Shown here: piece by piece, positions 25,370 through 33,637 of the stretch | Position numbering within the stretch: the first letter of the stretch is position 1 | Layout of the letters: the number at the start of each line of letters is the position of its first letter | Assembly (NCBI GenBank): GCA_945887955.1 | Contig: CAMCZO010000016.1 | Span: forward strand, 1 to 40,857 | Length of the DNA stretch: 40,857 bases | Source of the DNA: Chitinophaga pinensis | Lineage (GTDB): Bacteria; Bacteroidota; Bacteroidia; B-17B0; Aurantibacillaceae | Reading direction: 5' to 3' | Translations under genes and position numbers: made by a program | The notes under the pieces: generated by a model | Databases searched by the model: none | Told to the model about the DNA's origin: nothing | Seen by the model: only the letters and a program-made list of their open reading frames with translations

Positions 25370-25711
25370 TTAATAAAATAAATGTTTTTTACTGCTGTTT
25401 TTCCATCCTGCTTCGGATTTATACTCTGCAAAATAAATAACAATGTCCGCCTCGGATTTATAATCGCAAAAATAAATTGGAAATTTAGCTTCTGATTTGT
25501 ATTTGGTAAAAAACCAAAAGCCTTCGTTGCCATTAGCCTCAGATTTATAGTCGCATTTATAAACTAATAGGTCGGCTTCTGACTTATACTGGGCTACAAA
25601 AACTTTAACTTTAGCCTCAGATTTATACTGCACGCTAAAAATAGGTTGAGCATTAGCGACAGAACATATCAAAACAATAAACACAAAAATTGACAGGATG
25701 ATTTTTCTCAT
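25370..25711 (-). CDS. Exported YKSEA-repeat protein, 7(1) septoil knot (DUF6150)-like
   Basis: 113 residues. Signal peptide 1-21 (VANA-QPIF). The mature part consists of six YKSEA motifs at residues 29-33, 42-46, 55-59, 71-75, 84-88 and 97-101, spaced 13, 13, 16, 13 and 13, each followed by a short hydrophobic strand (VKVFVAQ, LLVYKCD, FPIYFCD, IVIYFAE). This regular pattern matches my memory of DUF6150, predicted to form a seven-crossing torus knot; I have not been able to check this. Two Cys follow repeats 2 and 4. It is exported to the periplasm or surface. The function of the family is unknown. Confidence 0.7.
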   Translation of the reverse strand: MRKIILSIFVFIVLICSVANAQPIFSVQYKSEAKVKVFVAQYKSEADLLVYKCDYKSEANGNEGFWFFTKYKSEAKFPIYFCDYKSEADIVIYFAEYKSEAGWKNSSKKHLFY

Positions 25712-26192
25712 TCTAAGGCTCGTTTTATTTTAAAATATACATTTGGCTTCTGAAGAGCCTTGAATTAAAAAAGTAATCAATAATGTGATGAACAAAAAAT
25801 TATTTGTGGTAATTTTATTTTTTTTCATATATTTTGTTTTTATAAATGTATAAAATTAAATCGATTAATTTTTTTATATACTAAACTTAATGATAGATAG
25901 AGCGTATATAAATTTATCCAATTCAAAAAAACAATAGCATCGCCATTTACTGAGTTGTAAAATCAAGGTTTTTTATTGTTCATATAATTGATATACAGTT
26001 TGAAGAAAATAACGATCCTCCACAAAATATAATAATAAGGTTTTTTTTGAAATCAACGAATATTTTATTCAATAAAATCAATAACTTTGTTTAGAAAAAA
26101 AATGTTTAAGACATAATTGATTTCACCACAACAATTTGTTGTGAATAAACAACTCAAGAAACGAAAAATAAATATTAAGAAAATTAGAGTCT
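25712..26192. other. Divergent intergenic region
   Basis: About 480 AT-rich bases between divergent small exported proteins. A 21-codon open frame at 25788-25853 (+) encodes only one hydrophobic helix and is not convincing. I see nothing else definite. Confidence 0.4.
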
Positions 26193-26492
26193 ATGAAAAA
26201 TTTAATAACAGTTTACACATTAATATTATTTAGTTCTTTTACTCTTTTTAGTTGTGGCGATAATGATTCGAAAGCATCTGCAGTAACAAACGAAACTAAT
26301 ACTGTAGATGTATGTAGATGCCTTACAGAGCCTGGTAATTCTGAGTGGAGCAAACTGAATAGAGATGCGTGTAGAGATGCAATAAGTAAAGAAATAGGCG
26401 TTGAAAACTGGGAAAAAGTAAATATGTCTCAAAACCCAGATATTAGTGCAAAGTTTGATGCATTAGCAGAAAAATGCACAGGAAAGAAATGA
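26193..26492 (+). CDS. Small lipoprotein with conserved cysteines
   Basis: 99 residues. Lipoprotein signal sequence ending LFSC, Cys21 as lipid site, followed by GDNDSKASAVTNETN as a flexible linker. The compact domain (about 37-97) starts VCRCLTEPGN and ends AEKC, with four Cys that could form two disulfides, and NRDACRDAISKEIGVENW in helical form. Similar small Cys-containing lipoproteins occur across Bacteroidota; no function is known to me. ATG at 26193. Confidence 0.65.
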   Translation: MKNLITVYTLILFSSFTLFSCGDNDSKASAVTNETNTVDVCRCLTEPGNSEWSKLNRDACRDAISKEIGVENWEKVNMSQNPDISAKFDALAEKCTGKK

Positions 26493-26542
26493 AGAGGAAT
26501 TGTGCCCCCTTAAAATTAATTTAATTTTAAAATTAGAATATT

Positions 26543-27025
26543 ATGAAGCAATTTAAATTTTTAGTTATAACGTTTTTATTTCCATTTTTGGGCAGCACAC
26601 AAAACATTCCTTTCAAAAGGGTCGCGCCATGTACATTTGGCATTGAGCTTCCAGTTGAAATGAAGATCAAAAAAATGTACGAGGATGCTAGTTCCGATTA
26701 TTGTGATTATGAAGTGAAATTAAAAGATGGTTATAAAATAATGGAATTACACTCTTTGATTAATTCAAGATTTGAACATAACACAATTAATGAACTATAT
26801 AATATAGCGCTTGAATCTTCAGATTTAAATATTACTTATAAAATCGTTGCTTCGGATTATTTTGTAATTTCCGGTTTAAAGAAAGAAAATGGAAATATTG
26901 TTTATTGGAAAAGGGTATTGGGCATTAATTTTGTTAGTGATTTACATATAGAATATAATCAAGCTAAAAAATCTGCTATTGAAAAACACATTGGGAGAAT
27001 TTCAAAATCATTCACAAGCGATTGA
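26543..27025 (+). CDS. Hypothetical exported protein
   Basis: 160 residues with a signal peptide (1-19, FPFLGSTQ). The mature protein begins NIPFKRVAPCTFGIELP and looks like a small alpha/beta domain of the PsbP-like type, with a strand for fat or ion binding not identifiable. Two Cys (PCTF, DYCDY) may pair. It follows the small lipoprotein gene by 50 bases on the same strand and may share its transcript. Not recognised further. Confidence 0.55.
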   Translation: MKQFKFLVITFLFPFLGSTQNIPFKRVAPCTFGIELPVEMKIKKMYEDASSDYCDYEVKLKDGYKIMELHSLINSRFEHNTINELYNIALESSDLNITYKIVASDYFVISGLKKENGNIVYWKRVLGINFVSDLHIEYNQAKKSAIEKHIGRISKSFTSD

Positions 27026-27603
27026 ATCAATTTTATAAACTAGTTTTAATAAAAATCACAGATTTATCAGGGCACTAAGCGCGCGATAAAATCATCAATA
27101 ATTTGTCCCTATAGCACTTGAGCCTTAAAGAATTATGTTTGGCGCAAATAAAGAAAAAATAAATTGTATATTTGATTATACTCTTATTTATACTAGCGAT
27201 TTTATAAAACACTTTTTATTTTAACTTTAATGAAGATGAAAATAAATAGTTCGTTAATTTTAAAATATCTGATTAAATATTGTTACCTATTATTTTATTG
27301 TTTGTTTTGCGCTTTTTTGACAGCAAAAAGTGTTATTCAAGGATTGATAATTTTATATTTTTTAACATACACTTTTTATAAAATATATTAGTTTTAAATA
27401 ATTAATTTAGATGAAAAAAAATTATTCTTTTGTTAGTTTTAATATGTGCTTGATTTTGAGTTTGCTACCCGAAGAGCTTTTCCTACTAAGTTTGCCGATA
27501 GACTAAAATTAAGAATGAGCCCTTCAAGTAATATTGCAATAACTTTTTGCACCTAAAATGAAGCGAGTTAAAAAACCCCATCACCAAATATTTAGAGGAA
27601 ATA
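27026..27603. other. Intergenic region with a possible small membrane-protein gene
   Basis: About 580 bases, mostly AT-rich. The only credible open frame is the 53-codon one at 27230-27391. A further 31-codon frame at 27411 is weak. Confidence 0.4.
27230..27391 (+). CDS. Possible small membrane protein (53 aa)
   Basis: ATG at 27230, stop TAG at 27389-27391. The product begins MKMKINSSLILKYLIKY, has two hydrophobic segments (about 14-31 and 36-51), and ends YKIY. There is no similarity I can name. Low composition complexity and AT-rich sequence make a chance frame possible. Confidence 0.3.
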   Translation: MKMKINSSLILKYLIKYCYLLFYCLFCAFLTAKSVIQGLIILYFLTYTFYKIY

Positions 27604-28593
27604 ATGCATGCCATAAATAATAAAATTATTTTTATTGCACCCTTAGATTGGGGAATGGGGCATTCTTCTAGATGCATTTCAATTATAAGAGGTTTAAAAA
27701 AACAAAACACAATTATTATTGGTGTAACAACAAAAAATATAAAAATCTTTGATTCTTACTTTCCTGAATTAAAAAAAGTTTACATCCCTTCCTATTCAAT
27801 TAATTATTCAAAAAAAATACCACTTTGGCTTAAACTAATTTTTCAGCTTCCAAAAATATATTTTAAAATTCTCGAAGAAAAAAAACAGCTCCGCGAATTA
27901 ATTAAATTATATACTATTGATTTGGTAATTAGCGACAATAGATTTGGTCTGTCCAATAAAAAAATTGAATCTGTTTTTATAACTCATCAACTTAATATTC
28001 AAGCGCCTTTTTTTTCTAATTTAGTGAACATAATTAATCGAAAATATTTACATCAGTTTAATCAAGTTTGGGTTCCTGATTATGAAAAATTAGATAAAAG
28101 ATTGTCTGGAAAGCTAAGCGAGTCTTCTCTCATCAATATTCCTACTTTATTTATTGGCCCACAAACAGCTTTAATTCCATCGAACTTTGAAGAAAAAATT
28201 AAAATTGAATATAATTATTTAATTCTATTATCAGGCGAAGAGCCACAAAGAACGCTATTAGAAAAATTATTAATTAAATCTTTCACAAAATCAAATAAAA
28301 ATATTGTTTTAGTAAGAGGAAGCGATTCTAAATTTGAAATAATTAACTCTTCAAAAATAACTTATTTTGATTTTGCTTTCGGAAATGAATTACAGAATTT
28401 AATATTAAAATCAGATACCATTATTTGTAGAAGCGGGTATAGCACATTAATGGATTTGTACTTATTAAAAAAAAATAAAATAATCTTAATTCCAACACCA
28501 GGGCAAACAGAACAAATTTATTTAGCAACCTATTGGCAAAGAAATTTTGGGGCTAAAACATATCATCAAAATAAAATCCCTCTATTTGATTAA
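27604..28593 (+). CDS. MurG-like GT-B glycosyltransferase
   Basis: 329 residues. N-terminal Rossmann start KIIFIAPLDWGMGHSSRC (8-24) has the GMGH loop of MurG/GT28-type enzymes. The C-terminal half contains the nucleotide-sugar-binding region RSGYSTLMDLYLL followed by ILIPTPGQTEQIYLATYWQ, the equivalent of the GT28 GGxxTxxE and PxxxQ motifs. This fits a UDP-sugar transferase, but acceptor and sugar are unknown; it is not MurG itself, as the length and sequence differ and no mur cluster is present. It converges on the reductase gene with a 4-base overlap. Confidence 0.78.
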   Translation: MHAINNKIIFIAPLDWGMGHSSRCISIIRGLKKQNTIIIGVTTKNIKIFDSYFPELKKVYIPSYSINYSKKIPLWLKLIFQLPKIYFKILEEKKQLRELIKLYTIDLVISDNRFGLSNKKIESVFITHQLNIQAPFFSNLVNIINRKYLHQFNQVWVPDYEKLDKRLSGKLSESSLINIPTLFIGPQTALIPSNFEEKIKIEYNYLILLSGEEPQRTLLEKLLIKSFTKSNKNIVLVRGSDSKFEIINSSKITYFDFAFGNELQNLILKSDTIICRSGYSTLMDLYLLKKNKIILIPTPGQTEQIYLATYWQRNFGAKTYHQNKIPLFD

Positions 28594-29600
28594 AATTCAT
28601 TTACTCCCTGAACGGTAGTATATTTCATGGTATACTTTATTCCTGGATTGATATATTTATATACACTATGACTCATTAAGGCTGCTTCGTGAAATCCGCA
28701 TAAAATCAATTTCAATTTATTTTTATACGTATTAATGTCTCCAATTGCATATATTCCAGAAACACAGGTACTATAATCTTCAGTATTTACTTCAATAGCA
28801 TTTTTATCCAAATTCAAGCCCCAGTTCTCAATAGGCCCTAATTTTGGACTCAAACCAAATAAAGGAATAAGATAATCGGTTTTTATACTATTTTTTTCTT
28901 GGGTTTTTATGTTTATTAATTCAACTTTTTCTAAAACATCATTTCCTGAAACTGATAGAATATTTGTATTAAGCAATAATTTTATTTTCCCCTTTTCAGC
29001 TAACTGCATAACTTTATTAACACTATCAGGGGCCCCTCTAAAACTTTCGCTTCGATGAACTAAAGTTAATTCACTACAAATGTCGCTTAAAAATATAGTC
29101 CAATCTAAGGCACTGTCACCACCTCCTGCAATTACCATTTTAGAGTCTTTAAACTTTTCAGGATCTAATATCATATAGTTTACCCCTTTTCCATTTTCAA
29201 ATTTTTCTAAATCTACTACATCTGGCTTTCGCGGCTCAAAGCAGCCTAGTCCTCCGGCAATAATAACTGCTTTAGCTTGAATTTTTGTACCCAAATTAGT
29301 CAATAACACAAAATCTCCTTCCGCTTTCTTTTCTAGCGTTTCTATCCGTTCGCCAAGAGTATAAGTTGGTTTAAAAGGTTCTATTTGTTTTATTAAATTC
29401 TCAACTAATTCTTGAGCTAAAATAGATGGGTAACCGGGAATGTCGTAAATTGGTTTTTTAGGATAGATTTCGGATAACTGACCGCCAACTTGAGGCAAAT
29501 AATCAACTAAATGACACCTCATTTTTAATAGTCCAGCCTCAAAAACTGCAAATAAACCAACGGGACCAGCTCCAACAATCAACAAATCTGTCTGAATCAT
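28590..29600 (-). CDS. Ferredoxin--NADP reductase, thioredoxin-reductase-like
   Basis: 336 residues from the ATG at 29600; an upstream ATG at 29660 would add 20 residues before the FAD motif, which normally begins within ten residues. FAD-binding GAGPVGL at 10-16, PQVGGQLSEIYP and the end motif GIYAIGDIN; NADPH-binding GGGDSALDW in the middle. No CxxC redox motif is present, separating it from thioredoxin reductase and placing it with the YumC/TrxR-like Fd-NADP reductases. It would supply electrons to or from ferredoxin in the cytoplasm. Confidence 0.92.
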   Translation of the reverse strand: MIQTDLLIVGAGPVGLFAVFEAGLLKMRCHLVDYLPQVGGQLSEIYPKKPIYDIPGYPSILAQELVENLIKQIEPFKPTYTLGERIETLEKKAEGDFVLLTNLGTKIQAKAVIIAGGLGCFEPRKPDVVDLEKFENGKGVNYMILDPEKFKDSKMVIAGGGDSALDWTIFLSDICSELTLVHRSESFRGAPDSVNKVMQLAEKGKIKLLLNTNILSVSGNDVLEKVELINIKTQEKNSIKTDYLIPLFGLSPKLGPIENWGLNLDKNAIEVNTEDYSTCVSGIYAIGDINTYKNKLKLILCGFHEAALMSHSVYKYINPGIKYTMKYTTVQGVNEF

Positions 29601-29775
29601 TATTACTAATTTTGTTTGCAAATGTAGGGATTTAAGCTCAAAAAAATCGGAAAATGTCAACTTAATACTGTTAAATTTAACGTAATTATATATTTTAATT
29701 TAAAAAAAATTATGCTTTTCTTGTAATATTTAATTATAATAATTACTTTTAAAATCTATATTTAAAATTCATAAA

Positions 29776-31926
29776 ATGAAAAAACAATTACTTTCTATTT
29801 TAACAGTGCTTTCAATAAGCACTCTTATAGCTCAAGTTCCAAGCCCTAGCTGGACAATTTCTCAAAACGCATCTTTTTCAATAACAAGTGCAGGGCATCG
29901 GTTTTTAGATGTTGTTGATGCCAATGTTGTTTGGCTTGCTGGTTATAATGGCGTTGCTCCGGGTCAAAATGTTAATTGGTTTTCAAGAACAATTAATGGA
30001 GGCACCTCATATAATTCAGGAAACATTTATTCTGACACCAATACCTATCAATTAGCAAATTTAGAAGGAGTTGACGCTAATACTGCATGGGCATCTGCAT
30101 TTATGAACGCAACTTCTAGCATGGGAGCTATTCATAAAACTACAAATGGGGGTTCAACATGGACAAATATGACGGCGCCAGGAATGTATACTAATTCTGC
30201 ATCTTTCACTAATATTGTTTCTTTTTTAACTCCTAATAATGGGATGACAATGGGAGATCCAGTTAATGGCGAGTTTGAAATTTGGACAACGTCAAATGGA
30301 GGAACCTCTTGGACTCAAGTTCCTGGAGCCAATATTCCAAATCCAATTGCCGGAGAATATGGTATCGTTGATTTATATTGCAAACAAGGCACAACTAATT
30401 ATTGGTTTGGTACTCAAAAAGGAAGAGTTTATCGTTCAACTGATGCTGGCCTCACATGGAACGCAACTTCACTTGGAGCAATCACTTCAACAGTTGTTGA
30501 ACTAGCTTTTGCTGATGCTAATAATGGAATTATTTATGCTCAAGGAGCTAGTGGCTTAGAAGTTTATAACACTAATAATGGGGGCTTATCTTATAATTTA
30601 ATTTCTCCTACTCCTGCTAATTTAGGAAGAAATGATGTTTGTGGCATACCAGGGACAAGTTTTTTCGCTTCAGTTGATAACCAAAACATGTTGATTTCAT
30701 ATTCTACTAATAATGGTTTAACTTGGACAGATTGGGGTAGCACAGGAATTGGTTATACTTGTATTGATTTTGCAAGTTCTTCAATTGGTTGGTCAGGTAG
30801 CTTTAGCAGTCAAACTACTCCATCTGTTGGTGGTTTATGGAAATACAATGGAGCTACATTTAACTCTGTTTTTTCAATTCCTGTAAACGTTTGTAAAACA
30901 GCTGCAACAGTTACAATTTCACCGGTTAATGGTTCTACAGGTACCGGAACATTGTCTTACGCTTGGTCGGCTTCACCTGCAGGAGTTGTTTTCACTACTC
31001 CTACATCATCTGTTCCTATAGTTACATTTTCAAACACTGGATCATATACCTTAATATTAACAGTTACCAGCGCAGTAGGAACAAGTACCTCTTCTCAAAT
31101 TATAAATGTTTTAAATTGTATGCTCCCTGTCCCTAGTTTTACAACACCTTCAAATGTTTGTAATAATGTCCCATTTACTTTAAATAATACTAGCACCGGA
31201 TCACCAATGCCTGGTATTTCTGTTTCTATTTTACCAGCAACTGGCACAACAGTTTCTCCTATTATTGGAAGTCAAACAGTTTCTATTAAAGTTTCTGCTC
31301 CAGGGATATACTCTATTACCCTTGTTGCATCAAGCATAACTGGTTCTGCTGCTGTTACTCAAACTATTTTAGTTAAAAATTGTAGTCCGGCTGTAACTTT
31401 TACGGTTCCTCTTCAGGTATGTAATCCAACTGAAACTATACAAACTGTAAATACAACAACTGCAATAGGAGCTTTCAGCTATACCTGGAGCATTAATCCT
31501 CAAGCAGGTATTACTATGTTTTCAAATGTTGGTAACAATAAAAAAATTAGTTTTGATTTTACTATTTCAAGTTACACTTTAAGTTTAACTGCAGCTAATG
31601 CATCTGGAACAAATTCAGTTCAGCAAATAATTACAGTTTCTCCTTGTGGTGGAGTTGGGCTTTCTGAAAAATCAAGTTTAGAAAATTCTTTCTTTGTTTT
31701 TCCAAATCCTGCTCATGATCAAATAAATTTAACATTACCAAATTCTAACGAAACATATAAAATTAAAATGGTAAATGTAATTGGTGCTAAAGTTTTTGAA
31801 GAAAAAGTATCAAAAAATTCAAAAGATAATTATTCTATTAATGTTTCAAATAAATCAAAAGGTGTTTATTTTATTACCGTAGAATCTGCTACTGAAAAAG
31901 TAACTAAAAAAATAATTGTTGATTAA
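29776..31926 (+). CDS. T9SS-secreted beta-propeller and PKD-like surface protein
   Basis: 716 residues. Signal peptide 1-19 (LSISTLIAQ). Residues 20 to about 365 form a BNR/YCF48-like propeller with repeats TTNGGSTWTNM, TSNGGTSWTQV, STDAGLTWNAT and STNNGLTWTDW. Residues about 370-620 hold three PKD-like modules, each starting near a Cys (SIPVNVCKTAATVTISP, PSNVCNNVPF, PLQVCNPTE). The C-terminal 80 residues (FFVFPNPAHDQINLTLPN through EKVTKKIIVD) are a type-A T9SS sorting domain. It is expected to be exported by T9SS and attached or released; the T9SS genes are outside this window. It ends in a strong terminator. Confidence 0.9.
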   Translation: MKKQLLSILTVLSISTLIAQVPSPSWTISQNASFSITSAGHRFLDVVDANVVWLAGYNGVAPGQNVNWFSRTINGGTSYNSGNIYSDTNTYQLANLEGVDANTAWASAFMNATSSMGAIHKTTNGGSTWTNMTAPGMYTNSASFTNIVSFLTPNNGMTMGDPVNGEFEIWTTSNGGTSWTQVPGANIPNPIAGEYGIVDLYCKQGTTNYWFGTQKGRVYRSTDAGLTWNATSLGAITSTVVELAFADANNGIIYAQGASGLEVYNTNNGGLSYNLISPTPANLGRNDVCGIPGTSFFASVDNQNMLISYSTNNGLTWTDWGSTGIGYTCIDFASSSIGWSGSFSSQTTPSVGGLWKYNGATFNSVFSIPVNVCKTAATVTISPVNGSTGTGTLSYAWSASPAGVVFTTPTSSVPIVTFSNTGSYTLILTVTSAVGTSTSSQIINVLNCMLPVPSFTTPSNVCNNVPFTLNNTSTGSPMPGISVSILPATGTTVSPIIGSQTVSIKVSAPGIYSITLVASSITGSAAVTQTILVKNCSPAVTFTVPLQVCNPTETIQTVNTTTAIGAFSYTWSINPQAGITMFSNVGNNKKISFDFTISSYTLSLTAANASGTNSVQQIITVSPCGGVGLSEKSSLENSFFVFPNPAHDQINLTLPNSNETYKIKMVNVIGAKVFEEKVSKNSKDNYSINVSNKSKGVYFITVESATEKVTKKIIVD

Positions 31927-31944
31927 TTTTTTCTGATTTAATTA

Positions 31945-31974
31945 AAGCCGCTTCAAAACTGAAGCGGCTTTTTT
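31945..31974 (+). terminator. Intrinsic terminator of the propeller-PKD gene
   Basis: An 11-bp perfect stem (AAGCCGCTTCA / TGAAGCGGCTT) with a 4-base AAAC loop and a following T-run, 18 bases after the stop codon. Confidence 0.9.
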
Positions 31975-31990
31975 ATTATAGTAAATAAAT

Positions 31991-32947
31991 ATGCGTATAG
32001 TATTTATGGGAACGCCTGAATTTGCAGTTTCCAGTTTAGAAATATTAATAAAAAGCGGGTTTAATGTTGTTGCTGTAATAACTGCCCCTGATAAACCGGC
32101 TGGTCGTGGGCAAAAAATAAAACAATCTGCGGTAAAAGAATTTGCGATTAAACAACAAATAAAAATACTACAACCTACTAATTTAAAAGATTCAAATTTT
32201 ATTTCAGAATTAAAAGCACTCAATGCCGATTTGCAAATTGTAGTTGCTTTTAGAATGCTGCCCGAAATAATTTGGGATATGCCAAAACTTGGCACTTATA
32301 ATCTGCACGCCTCTTTATTACCTAAATATAGAGGGGCCGCTCCAATTAATTGGGCCATTATTAATAACGAAAAAGAAACTGGTGTTACCACATTTAAAAT
32401 AAAGCAGGCAATTGATACAGGCAATATATTATATCGAGAAAAGATAAATTTAAATTCGGATATAACCGCTGGAGAACTTCATGATCAATTAATGAAAATT
32501 GGGGCTGAATTACTTCTTAAAACAGTTGTTGAAATTAATAAGAATTTGATAGAAGGAAATGAATTAAACTTTATTTCTCAAAATGACGAAAATACGTATC
32601 ATGCTCCAAAAATAACAAAAGAACTTTGTAAAATTAATTGGAATAAGTCGGGAGATGAAATTTATAATTTAATCAGAGGGCTTAGTCCCTATCCAACAGC
32701 GATGGCTTATTTAAATAATGGCGATGATAAACCATCAATTATTAAAATTTATAATTCCTCGTTCAAAATAATTGAACATAATTATGATAACGGCTTGCTA
32801 AATACCGATAATAAAACGTTTTTAAATGCCTATTGTAAAAATGGCATAATTCAAATAAACGATTTGCAAATAGAAGGAAAAAAAAGATTATTAATTGCAG
32901 ATTTTTTAAGAGGAACAAAATTAAACGCTGGTGCTAAATTAGTTTAG
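31991..32947 (+). CDS. fmt: Methionyl-tRNA formyltransferase
   Basis: 318 residues, typical length. Begins MRIVFMGTPEFAVSSL. The formyltransferase active site is present: N104, H106 (YNLHASLLPKYRGAAPINW) and D142 (QAIDTGNIL). The C-terminal domain from about 205 (YHAPKITKEL) is the tRNA-binding OB-like fold. It formylates the initiator Met-tRNA with 10-formyl-THF. It lies behind the terminator above and is followed after a gap by the HU gene, so it is probably a single-gene unit. Confidence 0.96.
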   Translation: MRIVFMGTPEFAVSSLEILIKSGFNVVAVITAPDKPAGRGQKIKQSAVKEFAIKQQIKILQPTNLKDSNFISELKALNADLQIVVAFRMLPEIIWDMPKLGTYNLHASLLPKYRGAAPINWAIINNEKETGVTTFKIKQAIDTGNILYREKINLNSDITAGELHDQLMKIGAELLLKTVVEINKNLIEGNELNFISQNDENTYHAPKITKELCKINWNKSGDEIYNLIRGLSPYPTAMAYLNNGDDKPSIIKIYNSSFKIIEHNYDNGLLNTDNKTFLNAYCKNGIIQINDLQIEGKKRLLIADFLRGTKLNAGAKLV

Positions 32948-33190
32948 TCTTTTAATTTATTCAAAAGATTTCATTTCATACTCTCGCTAAATGCTTATTA
33001 TCATTCGAAAATTTAATAAATTTCTTGCTTAACCCTCTAAAATAGTAGCTGTTCAGCCATTATTTATTAACAAATAGCTTGTTTATCAACAAAATCAGGC
33101 TTTTTTTTGCTACACCTCTTGTTAAATATGGTTTATCCATTAAATTTGTTGCATAATTATATTGTTTAACCATTTAAAATTAAAAACAAA

Positions 33191-33472
33191 ATGAACAAAG
33201 CACAATTAATTGATGCTATTGCATCTGGGGCAAAATTAACAAAAGCAGACGCTGGTCGTGCTTTAGATTCTACAATTGAAGCGATTCACAAAGCCTTAAA
33301 AAAAGGAGATCGTCTTGGTTTAGTAGGTTTCGGTTCTTTTTCAGTAGCTAAACGTGCTGCTCGTATGGGACGTAATCCACAAACAGGAAAAGAAATTAAA
33401 ATTGCTGCTAAAAAAGTAGTAAAATTTAAAGCTGGTTCTGATTTAGCTGGTGCAGTTAATAAAGGAAAATAA
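33191..33472 (+). CDS. HU-family DNA-binding protein
   Basis: 93 residues, the size of [23 protein letters not shown] is the N-terminal helix; GFGSF at 47-51 and the DNA-binding arm [10 protein letters not shown] at 60-69 are diagnostic. It bends and compacts DNA as a dimer. A 240-base AT-rich leader lies upstream and a clear terminator follows, so it forms its own transcription unit. Confidence 0.96.
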   Translation: MNKAQLIDAIASGAKLTKADAGRALDSTIEAIHKALKKGDRLGLVGFGSFSVAKRAARMGRNPQTGKEIKIAAKKVVKFKAGSDLAGAVNKGK

Positions 33473-33488
33473 TCTTTATTGAACATTA

Positions 33489-33522
33489 AAAAAAGAGTCG
33501 TCATTTATGTCGACTCTTTTTT
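33489..33522 (+). terminator. Intrinsic terminator of the HU gene
   Basis: AAAAAAGAGTCG pairs with CGACTCTTTTTT around a 10-base loop, 17 bases after the stop; the A-run and T-run flank the stem. Confidence 0.85.
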
Positions 33523-33637
33523 ATTTTTAAAGTTTTTGAAAAAATTATAATATTTAATTTAAAATTAATATATTAGCGTAATTAATAATTGAGTGCTATT
33601 TTGCTCTAACAATTATATAACATTTAATAATAATAAT

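Noticed and set aside
25380..25640. Evenly spaced short repeats resembling a CRISPR array
   Set aside because: The repeats are the coding units of the YKSEA protein: they vary at synonymous positions, are short, keep one reading frame and have no spacer-like diversity.
25788..25853. 21-codon hydrophobic open frame
   Set aside because: A single AT-rich helix of this size is expected by chance; no further support.
27411..27506. 31-codon open frame starting MKKNYSF
   Set aside because: No domain, signal peptide pattern is poor, and the end is not protein-like.
29601..29660. 20-residue N-terminal extension of the ferredoxin-NADP reductase
   Set aside because: The FAD-binding motif normally sits at the very N terminus, so the ATG at 29600 is preferred.
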